From contig CAJNOP010000012.1 of assembly GCA_905250075.1 (NCBI GenBank), forward strand, positions 1,240,001 through 1,304,000: a DNA stretch of 64,000 nt, read 5' to 3'. The notes under the pieces are model-generated. The model was given only the letters and a program-made list of their open reading frames with translations. It made no database searches and was not told the DNA's origin. Below are positions 52,693-64,000 of this stretch, in pieces (the first letter of the stretch is position 1; every line of letters starts with the position of its first letter). Source of the DNA: Rotaria sp. Silwood1 (Eukaryota; Rotifera; Eurotatoria; Philodinida; Philodinidae). A program made the position numbers and the translations under genes.

Positions 52693-53180
52693 TTATTCAA
52701 CAAAAATAATAATAAATAAATAAAATGAGAATTACTATAGAAACAAATCATATATTTTCAACAATGTCCTGGATAGATAAATATTTATTATGTCGACTTG
52801 TACTTTTGCTTTTGAAACTTCACTTAAACTGTGTGATAGTCACATAATAATCTTTGATAAGCAAAAAAGAACGAAAGTAGAGGATGGGTAGTGGTAGAGG
52901 TAAAGACCAACGATAAACAGCTAAGCGAAAAAAAAAAGAGAGAGAAAGAGAGAAAGAAATATAGAACGAAACGAAAAACAAAAGAGAATGCTAATACATA
53001 TTGAGAGCAGGTCACATATGGTGTCAAACTAACTAGAACATAAATTTTTATCACCACGTCATTCTGTTTATTTTTTGAGTCGAGAAAGTTTTCTTCTCAA
53101 TAAATATATGCAACACACAATATTTTGTTATTTCAAATAACATATTACATATTATATATACATACATATACACAACAAGT
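52693..53180. promoter_or_regulatory. Divergent promoter region, tubulin and TBC1D25
   Basis: 488 bp between head-to-head start codons. It contains purine-rich runs (GAGAGAAAGAGAG near 52940) but no recognised core element. Shared promoter is inferred from spacing only. Confidence 0.45.
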
Positions 53181-55622
53181 ATGTCACCAAAAACCGAAAA
53201 CAAAATGCATACGTCACAAACATCGACATCTTCATCAGCACTAGTGACAGATGAGCGCTGCCGATGCAATAGTATTGATGAGGTAAATTTCTTTTTTTAG
53301 TGTATTTCCTTATATTAAAAAAAATAGAATCCGATACTAAAGTAGATATATCCATCAGCTGATAATTTCATAAGAATGGATGAATCATAATTACGTATAT
53401 TTATCTTATATAATCGAATGGCGTCGCCCTATTTCTATTGTAGGTTGCATCTGTATATCCATCAAAACTTCATTTTCGTCAATTACAACACAATGTTCGT
53501 TTACCAAATATAATTGTATTTATTATATCGGTAAAAAACCTATTTTTAAAAAAGTGGTTTCCAAAAAAAAGATCGATTTTTTAATTTAGTTAAACTATTG
53601 TAATCAGTGTCAATTGCGAAAAAAATTTTCTGTTGATATTCAATTATTATCATATTCATTCCTGATACGTTTAGTCAATCGTACATTTAATTTACATTCA
53701 AATTTTACATTAATTGCTAAAGAATCATCATCATTTAAATGTAATTTTCCAGTAACAGATGATTTTGATGTTGATGGTTGTATAATGAATATGTTAGATG
53801 AAAATGATGAAGAAAATAAACATCAATCATTACTTGAATTTATTGCTTATCAATATCCAAGAACAAAAAGTGAACTTGAATCAAACTCTAATGATTGGTG
53901 TCTACTTGAAGATAATTATACGAATTTAAATGATAATAATGATAATTTTGAAATAATTGAAATAGAAAATAATTCAATTTTAGTTACCATTAAACCAAAA
54001 GATAATCGACAAGAAACATTTTTACAAAAAGCAACTAGTAAATAATAAAAACTGAAACATTTTCATTCTTATTTTTGTTTTTAATATTTATTTATTTAGG
54101 TTGGTTACATGGTTCAGTTCATTCATCCTTAAATAATTGTCTAACAAGAAAAGAATTTTTCCAAATGTTAGATCCATTAACAGGTCGTTTATTAGATGAA
54201 CCAGCATTTCGACAACGTATATTTGATAATGGTTGTGATGAATCTATAAGAAAAATTGTTTGGTGTTATTTATTACGTGTATTTAATGAATCGATGACAA
54301 ATGAAGATAAAAATGAATATACCATAAAAGCCAAAGAACGATATAATGAGTAAATAGTTTAATTAAATAAAAAAAAAAATCTTTTTTTTATTAAATTTAT
54401 CTTTTAGAATGAAAGAAGCTTGGCAAAATCGATATAAACAACAAGATTCTGAAGTAGTTGCACTTGAAAATTTAATACAAAAAGATGTACAACGTACAGA
54501 TCGTTCAGTGAAATTTTTTGATGATAAAGAAAATTTAGGAAGAGAAAAATTATTTCATATACTTATGACCTATAGTGTTTATCATCCTGAACCTGGTTAT
54601 GTCCAAGGTAATTTATTTGATGATGATAATAATTTAATATATTTATTAAATTTTTTTTTTCATTATGTAGGTATGAATGATATGGTTGCTCCTATTTTAT
54701 ATGTTATACGAGATGAAGCATTAGTTTATGCATGTTTTTGTACATTAATGCGTCATATGAGTTCAATATTTCATCCAAATGGTATTGCAATGAATCGTCG
54801 ATTAGATTTATTAAGAAAAACAATTCGAGCTATTGATATAGATTTGTGGACTAAAATTGAACAATGTGATATTGGTTTGTAGTTTTAATATTATTTGATA
54901 TTTCTCTATGCGTAATTTTTATTTTAGGCAATCTAATGTTTGCTTATCGTTGGTTATTATTAGATTGTAAACGTGAATTTCCATTTAAAGATATATTTCG
55001 TGTCTTGGAAACTTTATGGGCATCATTACCCGTTGATAGATTTGAATCAAATAATGATAATACCTTGTCGGATAGAGATGATCTTTGTCCATCATCATTA
55101 TGTAATCAACATCGCTCATCAATGCTTTCATCAATATCGAATACAATATTATCATCACGTTCATCTTCACCAACACTTGAAGAAACTCAATCACAACATT
55201 CAAGTCTTGATGGTGGAGATTCAGGTTATCGTGATGAACATATTCCAGGTATATGTGATTTTAATTTACGTTCACACAAAACAGAAAATTCAACTTATTT
55301 AACACTCCGAACCAATTTACCTTCAACATCATGTATACCATTAGGAAAATGGTTAATACATTTTACATCAATTGATAATGATGAAAATTATTCAGATATG
55401 TTCACAATATTTCTATGCGTTGCTTTACTTGAACAAAATCGTTCGTCAATTATGCAACTATCACCATTAAATACAGACGATGATGATTTTATTGGTTCGT
55501 ATTTTACACGTCTTGTAAGACAACATGATGCACGACATGCATTACAATTAGCACGAAATTATCATCGACAGTATGTTCTATTTCAAATGCGTGTCAAACA
55601 ATTAATATTGACCGATAATTAA
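53181..55622 (+). CDS. TBC1D25: TBC1 domain family member 25-like Rab GTPase-activating protein
   Basis: Rab GAP of the OATL1 type; the family member is linked to autophagosome maturation through Rab33B. Exons 53181-53282, 53444-53530, 53608-54037, 54100-54349, 54408-54607, 54671-54874, 54928-55622 join in phase to 655 residues. The N-terminus is low-complexity, then a PB1/ubiquitin-like region (about 64-205) with KKFSVDIQLLSYSFLIRLV. The TBC domain (about 215-430) carries the arginine finger in IQKDVQRTDR and the glutamine finger in GYVQG, followed by FHPNGIAMNRR and FAYRWLLLDCKREFPF. A Ser/Asp-rich insert separates this from the C-terminal block LFQMRVKQL and FTRLVRQHDARHALQLAR, as in TBC1D25. 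Both catalytic fingers are present, so it should be active. AATAAA at 56063-56068 could end the transcript. Confidence 0.92.
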
Positions 55623-58600
55623 TTTTCATTTTTCTTCTTTTCGGTGTGCTTTATTATCATATGTATCTCTAGTCTTTCATTCGCTCATATGTCTATGTAT
55701 GTCAGTGTATGTTTCGTTCTAGTGCTCAGCCATAACGGATCTTCTATTATTCGGTGAAATTTTTGGTTTTTCGTCCATATTGAGCATTATTATTTATTTC
55801 ATTCGGTTGTTTTATTTTAGACATGACTCTCAGTCCTTTCTTTCTTTCGCTCTTTCTTATTTGATATTTTGTTAACTGTAACAAAACGAAAAACCTGTGT
55901 TTCCTGTACTTAATCATGTAGAAACAGACATACAATGTGTTTCTACTGGGTGTATTCGGGTTCTGTATTGTTAAATGTCAGACATGTAACTGATAAAAGA
56001 GAAAAACATTTTAATAATATTATAATAGAAAAAAAACAGTATTATATAAATATCGATTTCTTAATAAAATTGTACTATAGAATTGAATTAATTTATTATT
56101 ATTATTATTACAAATAAAATACGAGAAAATAATATTTGTCATATTCTTTTTAAATAAGAATTATCAAAAGAAAAGATCTTTCGATGATAAAAGTTGAAAG
56201 AACAAAAAATGACTCATAGAATATATTAAATAAGTATGTGCAAGATTAACTTTTATTATCACATATTGACTCTTCATGAGGTGATATTTCAGTGACAATT
56301 GATAATAGTGCTGTTATCTAACATAACATGTGATGCAAGAATCTTTTGCGATCTTTGCCTAATCATATTGCGGAGTTGTAATAAACCAATAGAATACCAT
56401 GTTTTTCTGCAACGGCAATAGATGAACTATGAATATGGTACTAAATGTATTTTTCATCATGACTGTGAAAGGGTATTAAATTAATAGCAAATATCTCTAA
56501 AATAAGTTCTTGCAATTTCATTATCGAGCAAGATCATTTTGTAAATTTTGTAAATTATTTTGTACAGTAGAAGACAAATGAAACAAAAGTATTTAATGAT
56601 GATGATGTTTGTTGTATACAGAGGGCTCTTTTCGAATGGTGTATTAGAAGTTAAATAGACTTGTAGTTTTTATACGACAATGTTTCTTCTTGTGAACGAA
56701 ATCGAATAATTTGATACTGTATACTACTTGGTGGTTTTGAACAGCTGTTTGGAGTGGTTTTTTCTCCTCTATTTCTCTGACCTCTTTTTATCAAACCACG
56801 AAAACAGACTTGAATTCATATGCGGTTTCTACAGATTGTAATTCATATTCTTGCAACCAAATCTACTGTATGAAAAAGTTTTCCATTTAACAGTCAAGAT
56901 TAGAATTGTGAAAGATCAAACTAAGACCGGAATTATAAGACTTACGATGAAACCTATTCAGACGGTCTCTTTCGGTTTCAATATGTTTTTGTCTACAGAT
57001 ACTGCCTATTGGTCTTACCAAAAATTCTGATAGGATTTGTATTTTTAACGAAGCTATCAAATTTTTTTTTCCAGGAGTGTCAGATTATTGGAACATCTGT
57101 GCTTTCGAATTTTGATCTAGAACTTTTACATATACAGAATACTTCACATAGAAAGATTCAAGCGCTTTGAATAATGACTCTACGAGATATGAGACTTCCA
57201 AGATAATAGATGCTTTCCTATGGACAAAGTATATAACATGCATTTTTGAAAGCCTCACATCTCGAAACAACTTTGTTCAAAACTTCTGAATTTTTCATGG
57301 AAGCTAATCTAACTGAGTTCCCTATACTCACAAAGCCTCAGATCAAAATTTGATAGTTTAGTTAAATCTCTAAATCCTTTTAGAATTTGTATTACAATAT
57401 TATGAAGTAACCGTAGACAAAAAAAACTATTCAAATCGTAAGAAGACTTCTGAAAAGATTCCTGCGTTAGTTTCACACATGTCATTCATCAAATTAATGC
57501 AATTGCAAAAGCCTTTCTTTGGAGGTATTAACATTTTTTGCTTTAAACATTCTACAGATTCGTTCTGAAGCAATATGCTTGGTAGAACACTTTTAGTTCA
57601 CACATTGTCTTTTTCAACAAAGAAAAGAATTTGACCGACATAGAAATTAGTAATATAGTTCAGGAGAGTTTGACAAATTTATAAAGAAATTTGAATTACT
57701 TGTTAGTTCGAGTATTAGATAATATTTTTAAGTATGACTCTTGAATATATATGTATTTCACAAGATTCTTAAAATGCAAACGTAATGATGATAAGTTAAG
57801 TGAAGCAAGTAGATATCATATTTATTAAAGATAAACTTTCTTTTCAAGTCAAAATTGGGTAGAAATAAAAGGTTACGAACTGTTATGTTTAAGTAGATCA
57901 AAGTACGAGAGAGCAGTTCGAACTACATGTAAAAAAAAGACATCGCAGAAGAGTCATATGTTTTAAAAACACAATTTCATTTATATGGCAACTAATATAG
58001 ATAATATTATTACTTCCAAGTCTTTTGCGTCTATTTTTCACAAAAAAAGTAATTTTGAAAAATCTTTTGTTTTTTCTTTGAGGGATATCATAAGAATTTT
58101 GATAAGATAACTTCTTAACTAATTTACGCCATAGAAAACATTAAGTCCTTATTAACCTTAATCATTATACCGAATATATACGATTTAATAGTCATTTTTT
58201 TTTGTATTTGATTGTCACAATCAATTATGATCGGTTAGATGTTTTGAATTATTGAAATATAAAGTCTATATATATGGACTAATTGAAAAAAAATAGGTTG
58301 CTTTTGCTTTATGCACGTGTTGTGTCATGTGATTATTTATCAAGGCACTCAAAAATATATTCATACAAATTGAAAATCCTCTGATATATGAAACCAAGTA
58401 AAATACAAGATAAACATAAATGAATCTTTTATGAAATTTAGAGCAAATAATAATATGATTACAATGCAAATATCTAAAATAATTACATTTCAATATATAT
58501 ATATATATCGATCAAATTTCTAGATCAATAACATCAAAGAAGTTTTTAAACATTTTATTTTTTGTATTCGATCATTGACATTTTTCGGCATGTGTCTATC

Positions 58601-59258
58601 TTAGACTTAATAATTTAAGGCTATCAATTATTTGGTTTTTATTTATTGCAATAAATTTTTCTTGAATAGTCTATGAATGAAAATTATTTCGTAAATTTCT
58701 CGATGCCATGTGTGATAAAATCTTAGAAGTTCTTGGACATCATTTAACAGTCATTTCGAACTTTTAGATAAGGAAAAATTCTTTACTTCAATGAAAAAAA
58801 AAATCAAATCTCGATTGATTGTCCAAAAGAAAAGAACATTTGTTACATTCAACGTATTTTAATATATATCAACATATGTGTATGCACCATATGTTTGATT
58901 GTAAGTCTAAATAGGCTTCAATAATTTCAATCGAACCGTAAAATATCGTAAACATATTCTATATAACAACGCAAAAGTCTTATATTTTTGCTAAATATTT
59001 CAATTGAATTATATAAAATTGATCATAATGTAACCACCGTTTTGCATATATATGTATATATTTTTTATGAGTCGATTAGAAATGGAGAAAAAGCCTCAAC
59101 AGAAATAATAAATAATAAGAAAGAATTGACTAACAATGGAAAAAAAAAGAAAAAGAAATGTAGGCTATAACAAGACGAAACAAAGAAAAGAAAAAAAAAC
59201 AAATCACAGTTCAATACTTGAATGTTAGATTTTAAGAGTGAGAGAAAAAAAACAAAAT
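55623..59258. other. 3.6 kb between two convergent genes
   Basis: Lies between the 3' ends of TBC1D25 and VPS13B, so it holds their 3' UTRs and unassigned AT-rich sequence. (TA)n near 58493-58508. No open frame with a family likeness, no RNA gene seen. Confidence 0.5.
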
Positions 59259-62200
59259 TCATTGACGAATAAGACGACATAATGCAAGAAATTGATGACG
59301 AAGACGTGAATCAACATAGAATGATAAATTATTAAATATTAATAAACCTGATGAATCAGGTGATTCACTTAATTCAATATGATCTAATAAATAATCACCA
59401 TGTTGATTTTCATCATCTTTATGATAAATCATAAAATGTCGATTTTTAGTTAATATTAATATTCCATGTTCAATATGATGATGTTCAAGAACATATTCCA
59501 AGATATCAAGTATTTCATCTTGATTTGTTATTTGACAAGAATGAGAAAGTTTAAGATAACTTATAGTTGTATTTATTCGTGCATCTTGTTCAATTTGTCG
59601 ATGTCGTCTATGTGGAATATTCATTAAACCAGTACCATAAAGAATACCTTGACCTGTTTGTGATATAAGTTGTGCAACACCACCGACTGGTTTTACAACA
59701 ATACCAACAAGACCTTTACCAACACCTGATAAAACAGTTGTTGTTGCAGGTTGTGAATCAGCTTTATTACGAAATGAAGCTAAAGGTTGTTCAGCTAAAC
59801 CAGCTATAGCACCTAATAAACTTAAACTAAATAATTCAAGACCTTGTAAAAGACCATCAGTCATTCCAGTTGGAATATTTCGCATTGTTTCTTCATTACG
59901 TGTTGTATGCTCACTATCCATAGCTAATCTATCCATATTTCTTGCAACACTATTAGCAAATGTTGTTACTGATGTTAATGTACCTTTTATTAAAAAACAA
60001 GGAGATCATTTGTTTTTAAAAGAAAAAAACGAAAAATTTATTTAATTCATTACCTAATGATAGATGTTTAAGTAAACTTGTAGCACCTTGAGATATACCC
60101 ATCATAAATCCACTTGGACCATTACGCATTCCAACATATGGTAAATGAAATAGATCATAAATACCATCAGTTATATTACGAATTAATACAGATGGATTGC
60201 CTAAAAATAATACATTATTAATCTGATAAACATATACGAGAATAACAAAGAATTTTTTTTATAAAAAATAAAATTATCTAAACAAGGGGCGTACGCCGAT
60301 GCATTGATCGACGACAACTGACAAGGGAACCTCTCCAAGTATTAATCGTCGATCGAGCTCATATTTTGCCCATAAGTGAGACTCGATGAGACTAGCAAAA
60401 TTCCGGAAAGATTCGTCCGCATACGCTGTCCTTTCAGAGTTATAACTGTTTTACTGGTTTTTCGACCTCTGACAATGGTATTTATAGGGAAGCCCAAGAA
60501 TGAAATTTTGTCCATAAACAGGCCTCATGGTCACTAGAATATCCTAAAAGTTTTAGCTAAAGTGAACGTTTCTTTCTCGGGATATTGAGTTTTCAAGAAG
60601 CTCGATCTTTTTGCCCTTCGTCTTTGAAGTTGGATCGTTCCTTGAAAATTCAATATCTTGAGAAAGCAACGTTCATTTTAGCTGAAATTTTTAGGACATT
60701 GTAATGAACATGAGACCAGTCTGTGGACAAAATCTCAGGTGAAAATTCCATTCTTGAGCTTTCCTATAAATACCATTGTCAGAGATGGAAAAACCAGTAA
60801 AACGGTCGTAACTTCGGAAGGACGGCGTATGCGAACGAATCTTTCCAGACTTTTGCTAGTCTCATTGAGTCTTACTTACGAGAAAAATATGAGTTCGATC
60901 GGCGATTAACACTACGAAAGGTTTCCTCGTGAGATTTTTCGATGAATTTTTTTTAGTTTCGAGAAATTTCGACATCAAAAAGAGATAAAACGATGGTAGA
61001 AAATATATTGATCATAAACTAGGCGGTAACATCTCCGAAAAATGATTTAGGACGCCCTAAATATTTAAAATCAAATATCTAAGTTTGTGTCGCGGCTAAT
61101 TAGTTTATATCTCTAATGTCAACTATTTATTAATAAAATAAATATATATTTCATTATTACCTAATAGATCAAATGATCCAAGTAAAATTGGTGATCGTGT
61201 TAATAAAGAAACAAAATAATGTCTAGTAATTAATGTTAATAATTGTTTATTTGTTGAATAAATATAAGTTTTTTGAAATTTATCAATAAACATTGGTAAT
61301 TGATGACAACCAATATAAACTTTCATTGAAGCATGTACACTAATAACAATATCAACTGGTCCAATGTATAAAGATTCACAAACAAATGGTATTTTCATTA
61401 ATGCATTATCAATATTTTCGATTTTAACTGGAATTTCTTTTATATTTGTTGGAATATTTAAATCAAGTGGTAATAAATGACTAAAAATTTTTAATAAAAC
61501 ATAAACATAATGATCTTCAAGATAAACATCAAATGGTTGAAATTGAAAATCAATTTTAATAAAACGTTCATTTATTCGATGAAAATGTGCCGTAAAAAAT
61601 CTCCGTTGATTATTATTAATAAATTTTTGGCGAGAAATTTTATGATTATGTGATAAAGAATCAAATGCCGGTAATGGATCTTCTGTAAGAGTTGTATCAA
61701 TTGATGAAGTCGAATTTTCACGACGATGATTAGCCAGAGAAGAACTTGGTCTATGAAATAAATTAAAGATTAACATTCAATAGAACAATAATATTAATCA
61801 AAACATTAGCCAGATATTAGTACGGCATGCTAATTAAGAGTTATTAGTTTGATCGATGGTAGATTTACGAGATGATGCGATTCTTTTTCGATTATTTTAT
61901 ATACATATCTCAGTTTGTTTTTATCGAAAATATTAAACATGTCATCGTTATTTTATCCATTTAGGCTATTTTTTAACAGTAGTCTGTTAACAGATTGATG
62001 AAAAATTGCTTATTTAATACATTCAAAGTACAGGGATGGATTTCCTAACAAACTTAACCCTACTTAGAATTTTTAACAAAACGCTTAATAATTATATATC
62101 ATTTAAAAAGGTTTCTAAAAAACAGAACATAGTAGTTTTCAGATCTTAAAACTGTTTTTTAACAATATCATTCTAAAAGGCACAAAATCTTAAGTAATGT

Positions 62201-64000
62201 TAGAAGTTGCCGGATTGTTTATAATCTTCTATTAAAACGTTATAAGCATAGCAAAAACTCGAAAAAGACATTTTTTTTGTGAAACCTTTAACTTTTTAAC
62301 CAACGATCATGGAAGAAGCGGCAACCCCTCCTGTTGCGGAGAATTTCGTGCTCTTACAATTCATGTGTGAAATCTTGGTAATAAGTTATTATTCAAATTT
62401 GAGTGCAATTTTATTCAAGATAAAGCTATTTAATCAAATACATACTCGTTTGATTCTTTTTTTTCATAAACATTTGTTTTTGTTTTCGACATACGTTTTT
62501 CATCTTTTGACATTAAAACAACTGGAAAATCAAAATTATTTTTTGAACTATAACATTGATTATCAATTTGTAATTGATCAATTGAACAAAAAAATTGTTG
62601 TTGATATAAACATAGTTCAGTATCAATAAAATGTTGATAAAATAATAAATTTATTTTATCAATTGTTACACGAAGAATTTCACGAAATAAACATATATCA
62701 TTTAATTCATCCATTAATGATATAGATATTTTATTAACAAAAAAATTAAATTGTATTTGTCGATGATTACTTTGATTATATTGTTGTTGCCATGATTTTA
62801 AATATTGATTTGTTGCATTTGGTGTATTTATTGGTGTATTTTTATCAAACATAGTTGAACGATATTGACGTGGTATAGTTTCTGATATGATAGTTGCTTG
62901 TGGTAATGATGAATTAGTTATTTCTAATGATGAATTTACTTTGACAATATTATTAGATTTTGATGTTGTTGTTGTTTTTATTGAACGATGACGATGAACA
63001 GGTTCAATTACTAATGTTCGACTTGCTGGCAATGATGCAGATAAGGAATGAATTAAAACATCATGTAAACCTAAAGTAAGAATTGAACATGTATTTTTGA
63101 GTTTAACTTGGTTAAGAAAATTTGATGACATCCTAACAAGAAACATGACGATTATATGATGTAAATTATAGGTAAGGAGCTATGGTTTTATCATGAATCG
63201 ATTGATCGAAAATTTTCAAATGCTGCCTGGATATTAATTAGAGAAATTTCGTTGTTTGTGATTCGATGCAGACGGCTTACTAAAAAAATTCTAATTTTTA
63301 AAACTACCCAGGTCAATCGATACGGCTGTTTATGGTGCTGTATGAAGCAAATAGACGGTGAAAATATAGATAGCCGTTTCGATCGACCTGGGTACTCGTC
63401 CTGTCTTATTTCATCATGTTGATCAAAGAAGCTTTATCTATCATTATTATTTACTAAATAATTATGTCGAATCTCTTATAGAGAAACTACAGAAGACCAA
63501 CATTTAGTATACATGTTGTAAGATTTCATTATGACGTTGTCAAGGTGCAAGTATATGAAGATGTTTCAAACTACTTCAACTGAAAAGATATGAAAATTAT
63601 TCGATAGACATTCTCATTATCTTATATCAAGAAATAATCCTTGAAGCTATTCATATCAAATTATTGCTTTCGAATCCTTGAGTTTCTGGCAGACTCTCAT
63701 CCATAAATTTCGGCAATTTCTAGTTCGGGTCGTAACTGTGCGAACTCGTATTTCTCTTTTCTGAAAAACAATAAAACAGAGTACTTCATACCGGGTACTG
63801 GTAAAAAGACATCTTCTAATTGTGAATCAATTCTTAATGGTCTACTCCATTGAACATTTTTTGTTGTTACTTGTTGAAAATAATTTGTTATTAATTGAAC
63901 AACATTATTGGAATTTTCATTTAATAAGAATTGTGCTAAATAAAATCTTGAACCATTCATTAAATTTTGTAAATTATTATTATTATTATTTAATGATGAT
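59259..64000 (-). CDS. VPS13B: VPS13B, C-terminal part (continues past the right edge)
   Basis: Bridge-like lipid transfer protein of the Golgi. Exons 63792-64000 (open at its 5' end), 62446-63106, 61161-61750, 60054-60200 and 59259-59983 join in phase and give the last 776 or so residues; the whole protein in animals is about 4,000. Recognised by ARNMDRLAMD, LSLLGAIAGLAEQP, SGVGKGLVGIVVKPVGG and LISQTGQGILYGTGL, close to the VPS13B C-terminal region, with a PH-like end. The 62446-63106 acceptor (63107) was selected because it alone keeps phase (VPVKLKNTCSIL); the nearer acceptor at 63133 does not. Asn-rich stretch at the right edge (NNNNNN). Intron 60201-61160 carries a fold-back element. 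Confidence 0.9.
60321..60930. repeat. Fold-back element, about 290-bp arms, in VPS13B intron 60201-61160
   Basis: The left end ACAAGGGAACCTCTCC matches the inverse of the right end (ACGAGGAAACCTTTCG). Arms stay alignable throughout: ATCGAGCTCATATTTT, GAGACTAGCAAAA, GATTCGTCCGCATACGC, CTGTTTTACTGGTTTTTCG, TGACAATGGTATTTATAGG, each with its inverse on the right. The centre is near 60625. Same family by end motif as 7762-8383; internal blocks are shared with 2641-3760. No coding capacity. Confidence 0.85.
61751..62445 (-). other. VPS13B intron (695 bp)
   Basis: In phase across the junction (ESNEPSSSLANH). An open frame at 62309-62629 on the + strand reads mainly the antisense of the next exon and is not a gene. 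No repeat recognised. Confidence 0.6.
63305..63394. repeat. 90-bp hairpin in VPS13B intron 63107-63791
   Basis: TACCCAGGTCAATCGATACG on the left faces its inverse at 63375-63394 (CGATCGACCTGGGTA). Arms are about 30 bp with few mismatches around a 30-bp loop. Confidence 0.7.

Noticed and set aside
54973..55302. Open frames overlapping TBC1D25 on both strands
   Set aside because: Shadows of the last coding exon, with His/Ile/Tyr-rich low-complexity translation.
63107..63135. VPS13B acceptor at 63133
   Set aside because: It breaks phase with the upstream exon ending LPVP; the acceptor at 63107 keeps phase and gives VKLKNTCSIL.

Overview
The window is eukaryotic nuclear DNA: AT-rich, with intron-split genes (GT-AG introns, many of about 40-70 bp mixed with a minority of 0.6-2 kb), no operons and no ribosome-binding sites. 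The gene content is metazoan (axonemal dynein, SMAD, CFAP99, TBC1D25, VPS13B). The compact genes, codon bias and fast-evolving families would fit a bdelloid rotifer, but that placement is inference; no marker here proves it. All exon coordinates were derived by hand from reading frame, splice sites and phase continuity across every junction.

Layout. 1-21753 (minus): the first 31 coding exons, about 3,526 residues, of an axonemal inner-arm dynein heavy chain, DNAH2; its C-terminal AAA5-AAA6 part runs off the left edge. 21754-32218: about 10.5 kb with no gene I can support. 32219-34698 (minus): a complete, divergent, short SMAD in five exons. 35310-39914 (minus): a complete seven-exon single-pass receptor-like protein with two SUEL lectin domains and a CUB-like domain. 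40245-46458 (plus): complete 11-exon CFAP99, head to head with the receptor. 48314-49112: a palindromic mariner-type MITE. 49336-49409 (minus): tRNA-Arg(TCT). 49707-52692 (minus): a complete eight-exon, strongly diverged beta-tubulin lacking the acidic tail. 53181-55622 (plus): complete seven-exon TBC1D25-like Rab GAP, head to head with the tubulin. 59259-64000 (minus): the last five exons (about 776 residues) of VPS13B, continuing off the right edge.

Three genes (DNAH2, CFAP99, tubulin) are ciliary or microtubule-related, and TBC1D25 and VPS13B are membrane-traffic genes; nothing shows that the neighbourhoods are functional units.

The strongest unexplained signal is a set of long imperfect palindromes (fold-back elements with arms of about 30 to 500 bp) that fill many of the long introns of DNAH2, the receptor, the tubulin and VPS13B. 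Several share an end motif like ACGAGGGAAC. They look like a family of non-autonomous foldback transposons that inserts in, or survives in, introns, and they account for much of the difference between short and long introns. Other items worth a second look are the tail-less tubulin with altered nucleotide loops, the SMAD with a non-standard C-terminus, the SUEL-CUB receptor architecture, and a 42-bp minisatellite that is open in frame.
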